Below, one piece after another: positions 17,118-26,055 of a stretch of 64,000 nucleotides of DNA. Numbering within the stretch: position 1 is the stretch's first letter; each line of letters starts with the position of its first letter. Location: assembly GCA_041687395.1 (NCBI GenBank), contig JAWLCA010000007.1, positions 82,074 through 146,073 on the forward strand, written 5' to 3'. The notes beneath the pieces are model-generated. The model ran no database searches. It saw only the letters and a list, made by a program, of their open reading frames with translations, and was not told the origin of the DNA. Source of the DNA: JAWLCA01 sp041687395. Its GTDB lineage: Bacteria > Pseudomonadota > Alphaproteobacteria > Rhodobacterales > Rhodobacteraceae. The position numbers and the translations under genes were made by a program.

Positions 17118-17151
17118 CCACGTATGAGTCATGTGCGTCTTGCATGCATAC
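17118..17151 (-). repeat. 34-bp dispersed element, copy 2 (GANTC-centred)
   Basis: Read on the minus strand this stretch matches 7212-7245 at 30 of 34 positions without gaps, including GTATGCA, GCACATGA and TCATACGTGG. It contains GAGTC (17126-17130), a GANTC methylation site. It begins 17 bp after the CoA-transferase stop. A separate hairpin CGTTGCG/CGCAACG lies just beyond it at about 17160-17184. Confidence 0.65.
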
Positions 17152-17358
17152 GTAACGCACGTTGCGGTTGGCAGACGCGCAACGCGGCGCCGGACACCCG
17201 CCGCCCGCATGGCGCCACCAGCGCGCCACTACCCTGCCACCGCGGCGTTGGCACCACCGTTCGCAAAGGGTCGGTTTTGCGCAACGCTTCCTTGAGGGTT
17301 TCGTGCAGAGATGGCTCGTCGCGGCGCGCATGGGGCGGGCCGCAGGGATGTGCCTTCC

Positions 17359-17688
17359 ATGACCTCGATCCTCATCCTGCTGACCGTTACCGCGCTGACG
17401 ATCGCCGGGGACTATTTCATCAAGGTCGCGTCGGACCGGCCTGACGGGCTGACGACGGCGGTCTTTGCCGCGGGCCTTGCGCTTTACGCGCTGCCGGCGG
17501 TGGGCTGGTTCTTCCTGATGCGCAGCCATTCGCTGGCCGCCATCGGGGTGTTCTATTCGGCGACGATCCTGATCCTGCTGGCCGGGATGGGCGCGCTGAT
17601 CTTCAAGGAAGCCTTCGGCGTGAAAGAGGGGGTTGGCGTAACGCTGGCGATCGCATCGGTCGTCGTGATGTCCTGGGGAAATCACTAG
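17359..17688 (+). CDS. Small multidrug resistance-like / EamA-type four-helix transporter
   Basis: This 109-aa protein consists of four hydrophobic helices, the size of a small multidrug resistance or half-EamA transporter that works as a dimer. The first helix holds Asp18 (TIAGDYFIKVASDR) at the place where EmrE-type proteins have their proton-coupling Glu. The start at 17359 is chosen because the preceding 16 in-frame codons are Arg-rich and not membrane-like. The 257-bp gap before it carries only the GANTC-centred repeat and a hairpin. Its substrate is unknown. Confidence 0.75.
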   Translation: MTSILILLTVTALTIAGDYFIKVASDRPDGLTTAVFAAGLALYALPAVGWFFLMRSHSLAAIGVFYSATILILLAGMGALIFKEAFGVKEGVGVTLAIASVVVMSWGNH

Positions 17689-17701
17689 CCCGCGTTGCGG
17701 G

Positions 17702-18397
17702 TCACACTGACGCGGCGGCGCGGAGCTGGGCCTTGTCGATTTCCCCGCGGGGGCTTTGCAGGGTGACGGCGCCGCGTTTCAGCACGACGAACTGGTCGCC
17801 GCGGTCGAAGGCGAAATCGAAATACTGCTCGACCAGGATGATCGCCATGTCGCCCTTGCCGCGCAGGTAGTCGATCACCCGGCCGATCTGCTGGATGATA
17901 TTGGGCTGGATCCCTTCGGTCGGTTCGTCCAGCAGCAGAAGCCGGGGCCGTGTTATCATCGCCCGCGCGATGGCAAGCTGCTGCTGCTGCCCGCCCGAAA
18001 GATCGCCGCCGCGCCGGTGCAGCATCTCCTTCAGCACTGGAAACAGGTCGTAGATCTCGTCCGGCACGCGGCGCTCGCCGCGTGGCAGAAGGGCAAAGCC
18101 GGTTTCCAGGTTCTCGCGCACTGTCAGCAGGGGAAAGATCATCCGTCCCTGCGGAACGAGGGCGACGCCGCGCCGGGCCATCTGGTCGGCCGACAGGCGG
18201 CCGATCTCCTCACCCGCAAGGGTGACGCGCCCGGCCGAGCGCGGGTGCGTGCCCGCGATCGCCTTGATCAGGCTGGTCTTGCCCACGCCGTTGGTGCCCA
18301 TGATGCAGGTGACCTTGCCCGCGTCGGCCTGAAGGTCGATCCCGTGAAGGATCTGCGAGCCCCCGTAGTGCAGCGTCAGCCCCTGAACCGTCAGCAT
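17702..18397 (-). CDS. urtE: Urea ABC transporter ATP-binding subunit UrtE
   Basis: This 231-aa ATPase is the LivF-like partner of the urea importer. The Walker A GTNGVGKTS, signature LSGGQQQQLAIARAM and Walker B LLLLDEPTEG are intact, and the EPTEGIQPNIIQQIG segment is characteristic of UrtE. The ATG at 18397 lies 2 bp after the urtD stop codon; the open frame further upstream is a shadow inside urtD. It is the last gene of urtABCDE, and no urease genes follow, since the next gene is convergent. Confidence 0.95.
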   Translation of the reverse strand: MLTVQGLTLHYGGSQILHGIDLQADAGKVTCIMGTNGVGKTSLIKAIAGTHPRSAGRVTLAGEEIGRLSADQMARRGVALVPQGRMIFPLLTVRENLETGFALLPRGERRVPDEIYDLFPVLKEMLHRRGGDLSGGQQQQLAIARAMITRPRLLLLDEPTEGIQPNIIQQIGRVIDYLRGKGDMAIILVEQYFDFAFDRGDQFVVLKRGAVTLQSPRGEIDKAQLRAAASV

Positions 18398-18399
18398 GT

Positions 18400-19140
18400 C
18401 TAGCGCCCCAGATAGACGTCGATGACGTCCTGATTGCGGATCACGTGATCCAGCGTGCCCTCGGCCAGCACCGCGCCTTCGTGCAGGACGGTGACCTTGC
18501 AATCCAGCCGGCGGACGAAGTCCATGTCGTGTTCCACCACCACCACGGCGCGGGTCTTCGCGGCCTCTACCAGAAGGCGGGTGGTGTGCTCGCGCTCGGT
18601 CGGCCCCATGCCGGCGGCGGGTTCGTCGACCAGCAGCAGCAGCGGCTCTTGCGCCAGCAGCATGCCGATTTCCAGCCATTGCTTCTGGCCGTGCGAGAGT
18701 TCCCCGGCCTTACGCGTCAGGTGGTCCTGAAGGCCCACCTCCTCGGCCAGGTCGCCCACGCGGGCGCGGTCGGCGGCCCCCGCGCGCCAGACCAGCACCG
18801 ACAGCGACCCGCGTCGGTTCCGCAGCGCCATCAGCAGGTTGTCGTGCACGCTCTGATCCTCGAACACGGTGGGGCGCTGGAACTTGCGCCCCACGCCCGC
18901 GCGCGCGATCTGCGCCTCGGACAGGCCGAGGAGCGAGGTGCCCTTTTCGCCGAAGGTGACGCTGCCACTGTCGGGCTTCGTCTTGCCGGTCACGATGTCC
19001 ATGAAGGTGGTCTTGCCCGCGCCGTTGGGGCCGATCACCGCGCGCAATTCCTGTGGGCGGATGGTGAAGGACAGGTTGTTGATCGCCTTGAACCCGTCGA
19101 AGCTGACCGAGACGCCCGAAACCTCCAGCAGGTTGATCAT
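18400..19140 (-). CDS. urtD: Urea ABC transporter ATP-binding subunit UrtD
   Basis: This 246-aa LivG-like ATPase has Walker A GPNGAGKTTFMDI, the GVGRKFQRPTVFED segment typical of UrtD, the signature LSHGQKQWLEIGMLL and Walker B LLLVDEPAAGM. It overlaps the urtC stop by 4 bp. With UrtE it powers uptake through the UrtB/UrtC permeases. Confidence 0.95.
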   Translation of the reverse strand: MINLLEVSGVSVSFDGFKAINNLSFTIRPQELRAVIGPNGAGKTTFMDIVTGKTKPDSGSVTFGEKGTSLLGLSEAQIARAGVGRKFQRPTVFEDQSVHDNLLMALRNRRGSLSVLVWRAGAADRARVGDLAEEVGLQDHLTRKAGELSHGQKQWLEIGMLLAQEPLLLLVDEPAAGMGPTEREHTTRLLVEAAKTRAVVVVEHDMDFVRRLDCKVTVLHEGAVLAEGTLDHVIRNQDVIDVYLGR

Positions 19141-20369
19141 GTCTCGGCCTCCTTCTCGCGCAGCGAGCCTGCGTCGGGGCCAAGGTCAGCGCCGTGTCGG
19201 TCGGGGCTGCGGCGATGGGTCAGCGCGTCGATCAGCCCGCCCAGCCCGCGCGGCGCGAACAGCGTCACCAGGACGAAACCGATGCCCAAAAGCACCAGCC
19301 ACCAGTCCACCCAGGCGATGCGGTAGAAGCCCAGGTCGATGTCGGGCGCGCGCCCGCCGGTGAACCAGCTGGACAGAAGGCTGACGAAGGCCGCGCCGAT
19401 GACCGCGCCGTAAAGCCGCCCGCGCCCGCCGATGGCGACCCAGACCGCCAGGTAGATCGACGCGATGGGCGCGAGTTCCGCCGGGTTTATGATTCCCGCC
19501 TGCGGATAGTAGAGCGCACCGGCGATGGCCGCGATCATCGCCGTCAGGGTGAAGACGAAGAGCTTGTACCCTTCGACCGAATAGCCGAGGAAGCGCACCC
19601 GCGCCTCGTCGTCGCGGATGGCACGGATGACCATGCCGAACTTGCCCGAGACGACCCAGGCACAGAGCAGGTAGCCAAACCCAAGGGCCGCCGCCGAGGC
19701 CCAGAGGAACCAGATCGACAGTACCGATTGCGGGACGTCGCCAAGGCTGGGGATGTTCTGCAGGCCCGACAGGCCGTTGTTGCCGCGCAGGCCGCTGTCG
19801 TTCTGATAGAGCCACAGCGCCAGGGCCAGCGTCATCGCCTGGGTCAGGATCGACAGATAGACGCCGGTGACCCGGCTGCGGAACGCGAGCCAGCCGAACA
19901 CCAGCGCCAGCACCCCCGGCACCAGCAACACCAGCGCAAGCTGTGACGGCAAGGAATGGGCGAAGGCCCAGATCGCCGGGATCTCGGCCCCGCCCACGAC
20001 GCCGAAGATCTGCGTGCCGATGCCCTGCCGGATTTCCTCGGCCGTGGCGGGCAACTCTCCGCCTGAGAGGGCCGCGATCACGATCTCTTCGGTCCGGGCA
20101 TACATCAGCCACATCCCGATCATGTAGCCGCCGAGGGCAAAGAAGGCCATGTGACCGAGGCTGAGGATGCCGGCGTAGCCCCAGACCAGATCCATCGCCA
20201 GCGCGACAAGGCAGAGGCAGAGCGTCTTGCCCAGCGTCTTGACGAAGGAAGTGGAGATCAGCGCCGTCCCGTAAGCCTCGGACAGGACGGTGACACCGAG
20301 GGTGAAGAGCGCAAGCGCCGCGAGGAAGATCAGGACCGAGGGGTTGCGGGCGATGAACGAGCGTTCCAT
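19137..20369 (-). CDS. urtC: Urea ABC transporter permease UrtC
   Basis: This 410-aa LivM-like permease has about ten helices, with the GYAGILSLGHMAFFALGGYMIGMWL block near residue 65 and GNNGLSGLQNIPSLG near residue 195, both hallmarks of UrtC. It follows urtB by 3 bp and overlaps urtD by 4 bp. It forms the inner-membrane channel together with UrtB. Confidence 0.95.
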   Translation of the reverse strand: MERSFIARNPSVLIFLAALALFTLGVTVLSEAYGTALISTSFVKTLGKTLCLCLVALAMDLVWGYAGILSLGHMAFFALGGYMIGMWLMYARTEEIVIAALSGGELPATAEEIRQGIGTQIFGVVGGAEIPAIWAFAHSLPSQLALVLLVPGVLALVFGWLAFRSRVTGVYLSILTQAMTLALALWLYQNDSGLRGNNGLSGLQNIPSLGDVPQSVLSIWFLWASAAALGFGYLLCAWVVSGKFGMVIRAIRDDEARVRFLGYSVEGYKLFVFTLTAMIAAIAGALYYPQAGIINPAELAPIASIYLAVWVAIGGRGRLYGAVIGAAFVSLLSSWFTGGRAPDIDLGFYRIAWVDWWLVLLGIGFVLVTLFAPRGLGGLIDALTHRRSPDRHGADLGPDAGSLREKEAET

Positions 20370-20372
20370 GGC

Positions 20373-22331
20373 CTAGTCCCCCGCCGCCCGGCCCTTGAGC
20401 GCGATGATCCCGCGCGGCCGGAACTGGATGAAGATGATTATGAACAGTATCATGAAGGTCTGCGCGGCCAGGGTGTTCGAGGGGTTGAACCACTCGATCC
20501 CCTTTTGCAGCAGGCCGATCAGCCCCGCGCCCAGAAGCGTGCCCCAGATGTTGCCGACGCCCCCCACCACGACCGTCATGAAGCTTTGCACGATGTAGCC
20601 CTGGCCCAGTTCGGAGGTAACCTGCGCGAACAGCCCGATGGCCACCCCTGCCACGCCCGCGATGCCCGAGCCGAGGCCGAAGGTCAGCATGTTGATCCGC
20701 GCGGGGTTGATGCCCATGCTGGCGGCCATCGTCGGGTTCTGGGTGACGGCGCGCACCTCCAGCCCCAGGCGGGTGCGGTTCATCACGAACAGAAGGAACA
20801 CCAGGAAGATCAGCGACAGGGCGAAGATCGCCACGCGGATATAGCTGATCGCCACCACGTCGTTGATCACCAGCGACCCGTCCAGCCAGCCGGGCGCGGT
20901 CAGCGGCCGGGCTTGGGTGCCGAAGATGTTCTTGGCCAGCTGCTGCAGCGCGATGGACACGCCAAAGGTGGCTAGCAGCGTCTCCAGCGGGCGGTTGTAG
21001 AGCCAGCGGATCACCAGCCGCTCCATCGCCACACCGGCGGCAAAGGTCACCGCAAAGGCCAGTGGCAGGGCCACGACGATCGACAGCGTGTAGTCGGTGA
21101 TGACCTGCTGGACGACATAGCCGGTGTAGGCGCCCATCATGATGAACTCGCCATGCGCCATGTTGATGACCCGCATCACCCCGAATGTGATCGCCAGCCC
21201 GATGGCGGCGAGAAAATAGATCGATGCCAGCGACAGGGCATCGAGGCCAAGGTCGATGGCCTGCAACGCGCCCACCGTGGTTGAGATGCGGCCAAGGGCG
21301 TCCTGCGCGGCGGCGGTCACCGCAGGGTCGGGTTCGGCGTAAAGGTCGAAGAAGCGGTAGGAGGCCAGCGTCGCCGCAACCTCGTCGGCGGTGGCGGCGG
21401 CGGGCACGCGGCCGGTTGCCTCAAGGGCGTTGTAGGCGCGGTCGCGCGCGGGCCGCGTGTCGAGCTGGTGCGTCGGGATGCCGGCCACGGCGCCGTTTTC
21501 GATGTTCGCGATCAGCGCGGCGCGCTGGTCGGCCAGCGTGATCGCCGGTTCGGCAGCGCCCATCTGCACGAGTATCGCGTATGCGGCATCCTCGGGGATG
21601 TCGCGGCCCGGGCGAAGCTCTGCGGCGATGTTTCCCGCGGGTTCGCCGTCGGCGGTGGCCACGCGGCGGGTGGCCACCAGCGGGTTGAGCGTCGCGCGAA
21701 GGTCAAGGCCGGTGTCGGTGCCGAACCCTTCGATCGCGGCCACGCGGGCGGCGCTGTCGGGATCGAAGCGGATGGTCAGCAGGCGTTCCAGCCGCTCCTT
21801 CTGGGCGCGGATCGCGGCGTCGGGCTCGTCTTGCCGAAGCGCGCTGCGCAACACGTCCAGTTGGTCGGCATCGGGGCTGCGGGCGATGGCGGTGAGCGCC
21901 GCCTGGCGCCGACTTGGGTCTGGATCGACAAGCTGGAACTGCACCAGTACCGTGCCGATCAGGCCGCGCACACCCGAGTTCGGGCGCATCTGGTCGAAAT
22001 CGGCCTTGGGCGCGGTGCCGGCGGTCTCTCCCCCGGCGATGTCGGTAAGGATCAGGTCGTTCCCCTGTTCTGCGCCGATGAAGAACACGCCGTCGGCCTT
22101 GCGCTGCCACAGACGGCGGTCGGCCCAGGCTTCCAGAACCGCGGGTGTCTGCGGGTCGGCGCTGTCGATCAGGGCCGCAAGCACGGTGCCCACGGTGTTG
22201 CGCGAGGCGCGGGTGACCAGTTCGCTGTTGCCTTGCAGAACCTCGGCGGCGCTGCTCGTGGCGGGCTGGGCCAACGCCGGGTGCGCGGCAAGGCCAAGGG
22301 CCAGCGCCAGCAACAGAAGTATCCGTGTCAT
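20373..22331 (-). CDS. urtB: Urea ABC transporter permease UrtB
   Basis: This 652-aa protein begins with a signal peptide (MTRILLLLALALGLAAHPALAQ) and a long exported N-terminal region of about 330 residues with helical repeat-like segments. A LivH-like permease domain follows from about residue 355, containing FGVMRVINMAHGEFIMMGAYTGYV and GLFAQVTSELGQGYIVQSFMTVVVGGVG. A large periplasmic N-terminal extension is usual for UrtB, though this copy is at the long end. It lies between urtA and urtC in the urt operon. Confidence 0.94.
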   Translation of the reverse strand: MTRILLLLALALGLAAHPALAQPATSSAAEVLQGNSELVTRASRNTVGTVLAALIDSADPQTPAVLEAWADRRLWQRKADGVFFIGAEQGNDLILTDIAGGETAGTAPKADFDQMRPNSGVRGLIGTVLVQFQLVDPDPSRRQAALTAIARSPDADQLDVLRSALRQDEPDAAIRAQKERLERLLTIRFDPDSAARVAAIEGFGTDTGLDLRATLNPLVATRRVATADGEPAGNIAAELRPGRDIPEDAAYAILVQMGAAEPAITLADQRAALIANIENGAVAGIPTHQLDTRPARDRAYNALEATGRVPAAATADEVAATLASYRFFDLYAEPDPAVTAAAQDALGRISTTVGALQAIDLGLDALSLASIYFLAAIGLAITFGVMRVINMAHGEFIMMGAYTGYVVQQVITDYTLSIVVALPLAFAVTFAAGVAMERLVIRWLYNRPLETLLATFGVSIALQQLAKNIFGTQARPLTAPGWLDGSLVINDVVAISYIRVAIFALSLIFLVFLLFVMNRTRLGLEVRAVTQNPTMAASMGINPARINMLTFGLGSGIAGVAGVAIGLFAQVTSELGQGYIVQSFMTVVVGGVGNIWGTLLGAGLIGLLQKGIEWFNPSNTLAAQTFMILFIIIFIQFRPRGIIALKGRAAGD

Positions 22332-22392
22332 CCGCGGGCGTCTTTCGGGTTGGGAAAGGGGGCGGCGCCGGCAGCGCCGCCCGAAAGGTCGA

Positions 22393-23670
22393 TCAGTAGT
22401 TCGACTGGATCTGCACGCAGGTGCTGGTCTCGGTGTTGTACATCCCGCATTCCAGCGTCTGCCAATCAGCTTCGAGCACGGCGGATTCAGGCAGGTAGTC
22501 GGTCCAGGCGTCGCCGGGCACCGGATCGGTCTGGCTGATGATGTCGAACTGGCCGTCGGCGCGGATCTCGCCGATCAGGACCGGCTTGGTCAGGTGATGG
22601 TTCGGCAGCATGACCGCCGTCCCGCCGGTCAGGTTCGGCACTTCCAGCCCGTACATCGCCGCGCGCACGGCATCGACATCAGTGGTGCCGGCCTTCTCGA
22701 CCGCCTGAACCCACATGTTGAAGCCGATGTAATGCGCCTCCATCGGGTCGTTGGTCACGCGATCCTCGCCGGCAAAGGCCTTCCAGGTTGCGATGAATTC
22801 CGCGTTCTCGGGCGTGTCGGCAGACTGGAAGTAGTTCCACGCCGCAAGGTGGCCGACCAGTTCCGAGGTGTCGAGGCCCGAAAGCTCTTCCTCGCCGACC
22901 GAGAAGGCGACGACCGGAATGTCATCGGCCGAAATGCCCGCGGCGGCCAGTTCCTTGTAGAAGCCGATGTTCGCGTCGCCGTTGATGGTGGAGATCACGC
23001 CGACCTTCTTGCCGTCGGCCCCCAGCGCCACCACGTCCGCCACGATGCGCGACCAGTCGGCATGGCCAAAGGGCGTGTAGTTCACGAAGATGTCCTCGGC
23101 CGGGATGCCCTTGTCGAGCAGATAGGCCTCGAGGATGCGGTTCGTGGTGCGCGGATAGACGTAGTCGGTGCCCAGCAGCGCGAATTTCTCGACGCCGAGT
23201 TCTTCCAGGAAATAGTCGGTCGCCGGAATCGCCTGCTGGTTCGGTGCGGCGCCGGTGTAGAAAACGTTCTTGGAGCTCTCCTCACCCTCGTACTGCACCG
23301 GGTAGAACACGAGGCCGTTGAGTTCCTCGATAACCGGCAGCACCGCCTTGCGGCTGACCGAGGTCCAGCAGCAGAAGATCACGTCGACGTCCTGCACGGT
23401 CAGCAACTCGCGCGCGCGCTCGGCAAACATCGGCCAGTCGGACGCGGGATCGACCACCACCGCCTCAAGCTGCTGGCCCAGAAGGCCACCCTTCTCGTTC
23501 TGCTGGGCGATCAGCATCTCCATCGTTTCCTTGAGCGTGGTCTCGGAGATCGCCATCGTGCCCGACAGCGAATGCAGCACGCCCACCTTGATGGTGTCCT
23601 GCGCCTGGGCGCCCCCGGCCAGAAGCGCGGCAAGGCCCGCCCCGGCAACAATTCCTTTCAGACGATTCAT
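22393..23670 (-). CDS. urtA: Urea ABC transporter substrate-binding protein UrtA
   Basis: This 425-aa periplasmic binding protein has a Sec signal peptide (about residues 1-26, ending AQAQD) and starts its mature part TIKVGVLHSLSGTMAISET, the UrtA signature. Further family features are VIFCCWTSVSRKAVLPVIEE, YPVQYEGEESSKNVFYTG and EAHYIGFNMWVQAVEKAG. The ATG at 23670 is preferred because GGGGAATGG lies just before it; another in-frame ATG sits four codons upstream. It binds urea or short amides and delivers them to UrtBC. Nitrogen (NtrC) control is common for urt operons, but I found no clear sigma-54 promoter upstream. Confidence 0.95.
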   Translation of the reverse strand: MNRLKGIVAGAGLAALLAGGAQAQDTIKVGVLHSLSGTMAISETTLKETMEMLIAQQNEKGGLLGQQLEAVVVDPASDWPMFAERARELLTVQDVDVIFCCWTSVSRKAVLPVIEELNGLVFYPVQYEGEESSKNVFYTGAAPNQQAIPATDYFLEELGVEKFALLGTDYVYPRTTNRILEAYLLDKGIPAEDIFVNYTPFGHADWSRIVADVVALGADGKKVGVISTINGDANIGFYKELAAAGISADDIPVVAFSVGEEELSGLDTSELVGHLAAWNYFQSADTPENAEFIATWKAFAGEDRVTNDPMEAHYIGFNMWVQAVEKAGTTDVDAVRAAMYGLEVPNLTGGTAVMLPNHHLTKPVLIGEIRADGQFDIISQTDPVPGDAWTDYLPESAVLEADWQTLECGMYNTETSTCVQIQSNY

Positions 23671-24006
23671 TCCATTCCCCATTTCACCGCCGCCGGCGCG
23701 GGGCGCGTTGCGCCTGTCCGCGGGCGGCCTCTGTGGCCCTCAGGGCGCAGGGACAGCCCCACGCCCCGCGCCCCCACCCCGGGAACGCGACGTCATGAAA
23801 GGCCGCGCGCCGCGCTGCGGCAAAGCGAAACGCCTTCCCTTGCGGCAGCGCGGCGCCGCATCGGTGGGCATTGCCCAATTTCACGGCAGAGTTGCGGGGT
23901 GGCGGCGCAAAGATGAACGGAATGTGAAGGAATCGGGGGCCGCGGTTTCCGCGCGGCCCCCGGCAGGTTTTATTGCTTGCGCGCGGACCGCGCCGGGTGT
24001 CCGGCA
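23671..24006. other. 336-bp non-coding gap upstream of urtA
   Basis: This stretch lies between two minus-strand genes. It holds the hairpin at 23935-23961 behind the MFS gene and must hold the urt promoter. I looked for a GG-N10-GC sigma-54 element and for TGCACC/GGTGCA NtrC half sites and saw no convincing match. No credible coding region is visible on either strand. Confidence 0.5.
23935..23961 (-). terminator. GC-rich hairpin after the MFS gene
   Basis: A perfect 10-bp stem, GGGGGCCGCG with CGCGGCCCCC around a 7-nt loop, lies about 45 bp after the MFS stop on the minus strand. The T tract is weak, so it is a likely but not certain intrinsic terminator separating the MFS gene from urtA. 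Confidence 0.5.
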
Positions 24007-25230
24007 TCAGGCCCCTGTCGCGGAGATGCCAAGGGCTGCGGGCCTGCGGCCCTCTGCCCGGCGGATCAGCAGCGCCAGCAGCCCCAGTGCGGCAAGGTTC
24101 GCGCATCCCGCCAGTGCGGCGGTCAGAAAGGGCAGGTCGTAGCTGCCGGTCCGGTCGAAGCAGAACCCGGCCTGATAACCACCCGCCCCCATGCCCAGCC
24201 AGGCAAGAAGCCCGACCAGCGCCATGGCAGAGCCGACCGAGCGCGCCGGGACCGCCGCACGCACCGCGCAGACCATCGCCGTCATCACTCCACCGAACCC
24301 GAAGCCGTAGATCGCCGCGACAGAGAACAGCGCCCAGCTGCTGCCCGCCGCCGGTACGAACAGCCAGACCGCCCCGGTCTGCACCGCCGACAACAGCGCG
24401 TAGGCCGCCAGCGGTCCGATCCGGTCGACGATGCCGCCGGTGACGATCCGGCCCACCGCGCCCATCAGCATCAAGAGGGTCACCAAGCGCGCCGCCGCCG
24501 CGGGCTCCAGCCCCTGACCGTTGGCGAATGCCACCAGATGCACGCTTGGCACGCCCATCAGCACGCAGCAGAACAGCGCCGCCGCCGCAAGTAGCCCGAT
24601 GCTCAGGACGGGCGGCACCGGCCAGCCCGGCGCCGCCTGTGCGCCGCCGCCACGCGCGACCGGCGGCTTGCGCAGCAGCAGCACGGCAGGCAGCACAACG
24701 GCGATGAACCCCGCGCCGAAGGTGACGCAAGCCATCCGCCAGCCCAGGTTCGAGATCAGCGCCTGAAACAGCGGCGGCACGATGGCCTGCCCGACGGCGC
24801 CGCCGGCGGTGACCAGCCCCATCGCCATGCCGACCTGCCGGTCGAACCAGTGCGACACCGTGGTCAGCAGCGGCGCGTAAAGGCAGGCGAAGCCCAGAAA
24901 TCCGATGGTCAGATAGATGCCCTGAATCGCCTCGATCCGGGTCTGCAGCGACACCAGCATCAGGCCCGCGCCGATGATCAGCGCGCCTACGGCCGCGATC
25001 GGGCCCGTGGGCAGCCGGTCGGCCAGCCGCCCGGCGAGCAGCCCGCCAAAGGCCGCGCCGATGGTCAAGAGCGTATAGGCCAGCGACAGGTCCGCGCGCA
25101 GCCAGCCGAACTCGTGCTCGAAGGGCGCGATGAGCACCGCGATGGTGGTGATCCCGCCATAGCCGCCGGCCATGCCGACCGAGGCGGCCGCGACGACGAT
25201 CCAGCGATAGGAATTCGGGGGCATCTGCAT
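24007..25230 (-). CDS. MFS transporter (oxalate/formate or monocarboxylate-like)
   Basis: This 407-aa permease has twelve helices and resembles the oxalate/formate antiporter and monocarboxylate porter branch of the MFS. It begins YRWIVVAAASVGMAGGYGGITTIAVL, with GRLADRLPTGPIAAVGAL between helices 2 and 3, and SHWFDRQVGMAMGLVTAGGAVGQAI. The ATG at 25230 is preceded by GGAGGAAAAG. Its upstream region holds the GAAAC triple-repeat module (25282-25328) exactly 85 bp from the start codon, shared with the hydrolase, DUF1127 and OsmC genes, which suggests joint control. The substrate is unknown. Confidence 0.88.
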   Translation of the reverse strand: MQMPPNSYRWIVVAAASVGMAGGYGGITTIAVLIAPFEHEFGWLRADLSLAYTLLTIGAAFGGLLAGRLADRLPTGPIAAVGALIIGAGLMLVSLQTRIEAIQGIYLTIGFLGFACLYAPLLTTVSHWFDRQVGMAMGLVTAGGAVGQAIVPPLFQALISNLGWRMACVTFGAGFIAVVLPAVLLLRKPPVARGGGAQAAPGWPVPPVLSIGLLAAAALFCCVLMGVPSVHLVAFANGQGLEPAAAARLVTLLMLMGAVGRIVTGGIVDRIGPLAAYALLSAVQTGAVWLFVPAAGSSWALFSVAAIYGFGFGGVMTAMVCAVRAAVPARSVGSAMALVGLLAWLGMGAGGYQAGFCFDRTGSYDLPFLTAALAGCANLAALGLLALLIRRAEGRRPAALGISATGA

Positions 25231-25281
25231 CTTTTCCTCCGCAGTCGGTCCGATCCGACGGCACAGGGATGCATCCGGCGC

Positions 25282-25328
25282 TTTTCACGCCGATGGCGCG
25301 CGGCGCGGGGAATTGTTTCGGTTGTTTC
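25282..25328 (-). promoter_or_regulatory. GAAAC triple-repeat module before the MFS gene
   Basis: On the minus strand the stretch reads GAAACAACCGAAAC (25328-25315), then GAAAA starting 33 bp after the second GAAAC. The proximal GAAAC base is 85 bp from the MFS start codon. The same 47-bp layout occurs at 30336-30382, 30410-30456 and 34235-34281. C-rich sequence precedes the repeats. It is probably an activator or repressor site set, or a composite promoter; the factor is not known. Confidence 0.65.
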
Positions 25329-25338
25329 GGGGAGGGCG

Positions 25339-26055
25339 CTACCGGGGGTCGTAGATGTAGCCGAGGCCGCGGACGGTGCGGATCACCTCTGGCTTCTCGG
25401 GATTGTGCTCGATCTTGCGGCGGATGCGGCTGATCCGGATGTCGATGGACCGGTCATAGGGATCCCAGGCCCGGTCGTGCGCGCCTTCCAGGATCTGGTC
25501 GCGGTTCAGCACCCGGCCGCGGTTCTCGGCGAACAGCTTCAGCAGGTTGAATTCCATCGCGGTCAGCGGCACCTCAATGCCCGCGCCGTCGAACAGCTTG
25601 GCGGCGGGGATGTCGAGCCAGCATTTGCCGAACCGCCAGCGCCGACGGGCCGCGTCGCTGACCGGGGCAGGAGCGGCCGCGCGGCGCAGCACCGCCTTGA
25701 TCCGCGCCTCCAGTTCGCGCAGGTCCACGGGTTTGCCCAGGTAGTCGTCGGCCCCCATCTCGAGGCCCACGATCCGGTCGACGGTCTCGCCCGCCGCGGT
25801 CAGCATGATGACCGGCAGGCGCTCGGGGCCCGTGCGCAGGCTGCGCAGCACCGACAGCCCGTCCTCTCCCGGCATCGCGATGTCCAGCACCACCGCATCG
25901 ACCTGCGCGCCGGACAGCGCGGTGCGCAGCTCGCCCGCGTTGCCGGCCAGCGTCACGGAAAAGCCGCGCCGGGTCAGATATTCTCCCAGCATCTCGCGCA
26001 GGTCGCATTCGTCGTCGCAGATCAGCACATGGGGCTGGTCGATCACGTCGGTCAT
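25339..26055 (-). CDS. OmpR-family response regulator
   Basis: This 238-aa regulator has an N-terminal receiver domain, with acidic pocket CDDE at residues 13-16, phosphoacceptor Asp58 in VVLDIAMPG and the conserved Lys in DDYLGKP. A C-terminal winged-helix DNA-binding domain follows (about 140-236), ending RTVRGLGYIYDPR. Its start overlaps the hybrid kinase stop by 4 bp, so it is the fourth gene of the globin-cyclase-kinase-regulator operon and the likely output of that pathway. OmpR-type regulators bind direct repeats, and paired GAAAC repeats occur upstream of four flanking units. That link is an inference. Confidence 0.93.
   Translation of the reverse strand: MTDVIDQPHVLICDDECDLREMLGEYLTRRGFSVTLAGNAGELRTALSGAQVDAVVLDIAMPGEDGLSVLRSLRTGPERLPVIMLTAAGETVDRIVGLEMGADDYLGKPVDLRELEARIKAVLRRAAAPAPVSDAARRRWRFGKCWLDIPAAKLFDGAGIEVPLTAMEFNLLKLFAENRGRVLNRDQILEGAHDRAWDPYDRSIDIRISRIRRKIEHNPEKPEVIRTVRGLGYIYDPR

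Noticed and set aside
21457..23916. An 819-codon open frame antisense to urtA and urtB
   Set aside because: It is a shadow of two certain genes, of low complexity and without ribosome site or domain.
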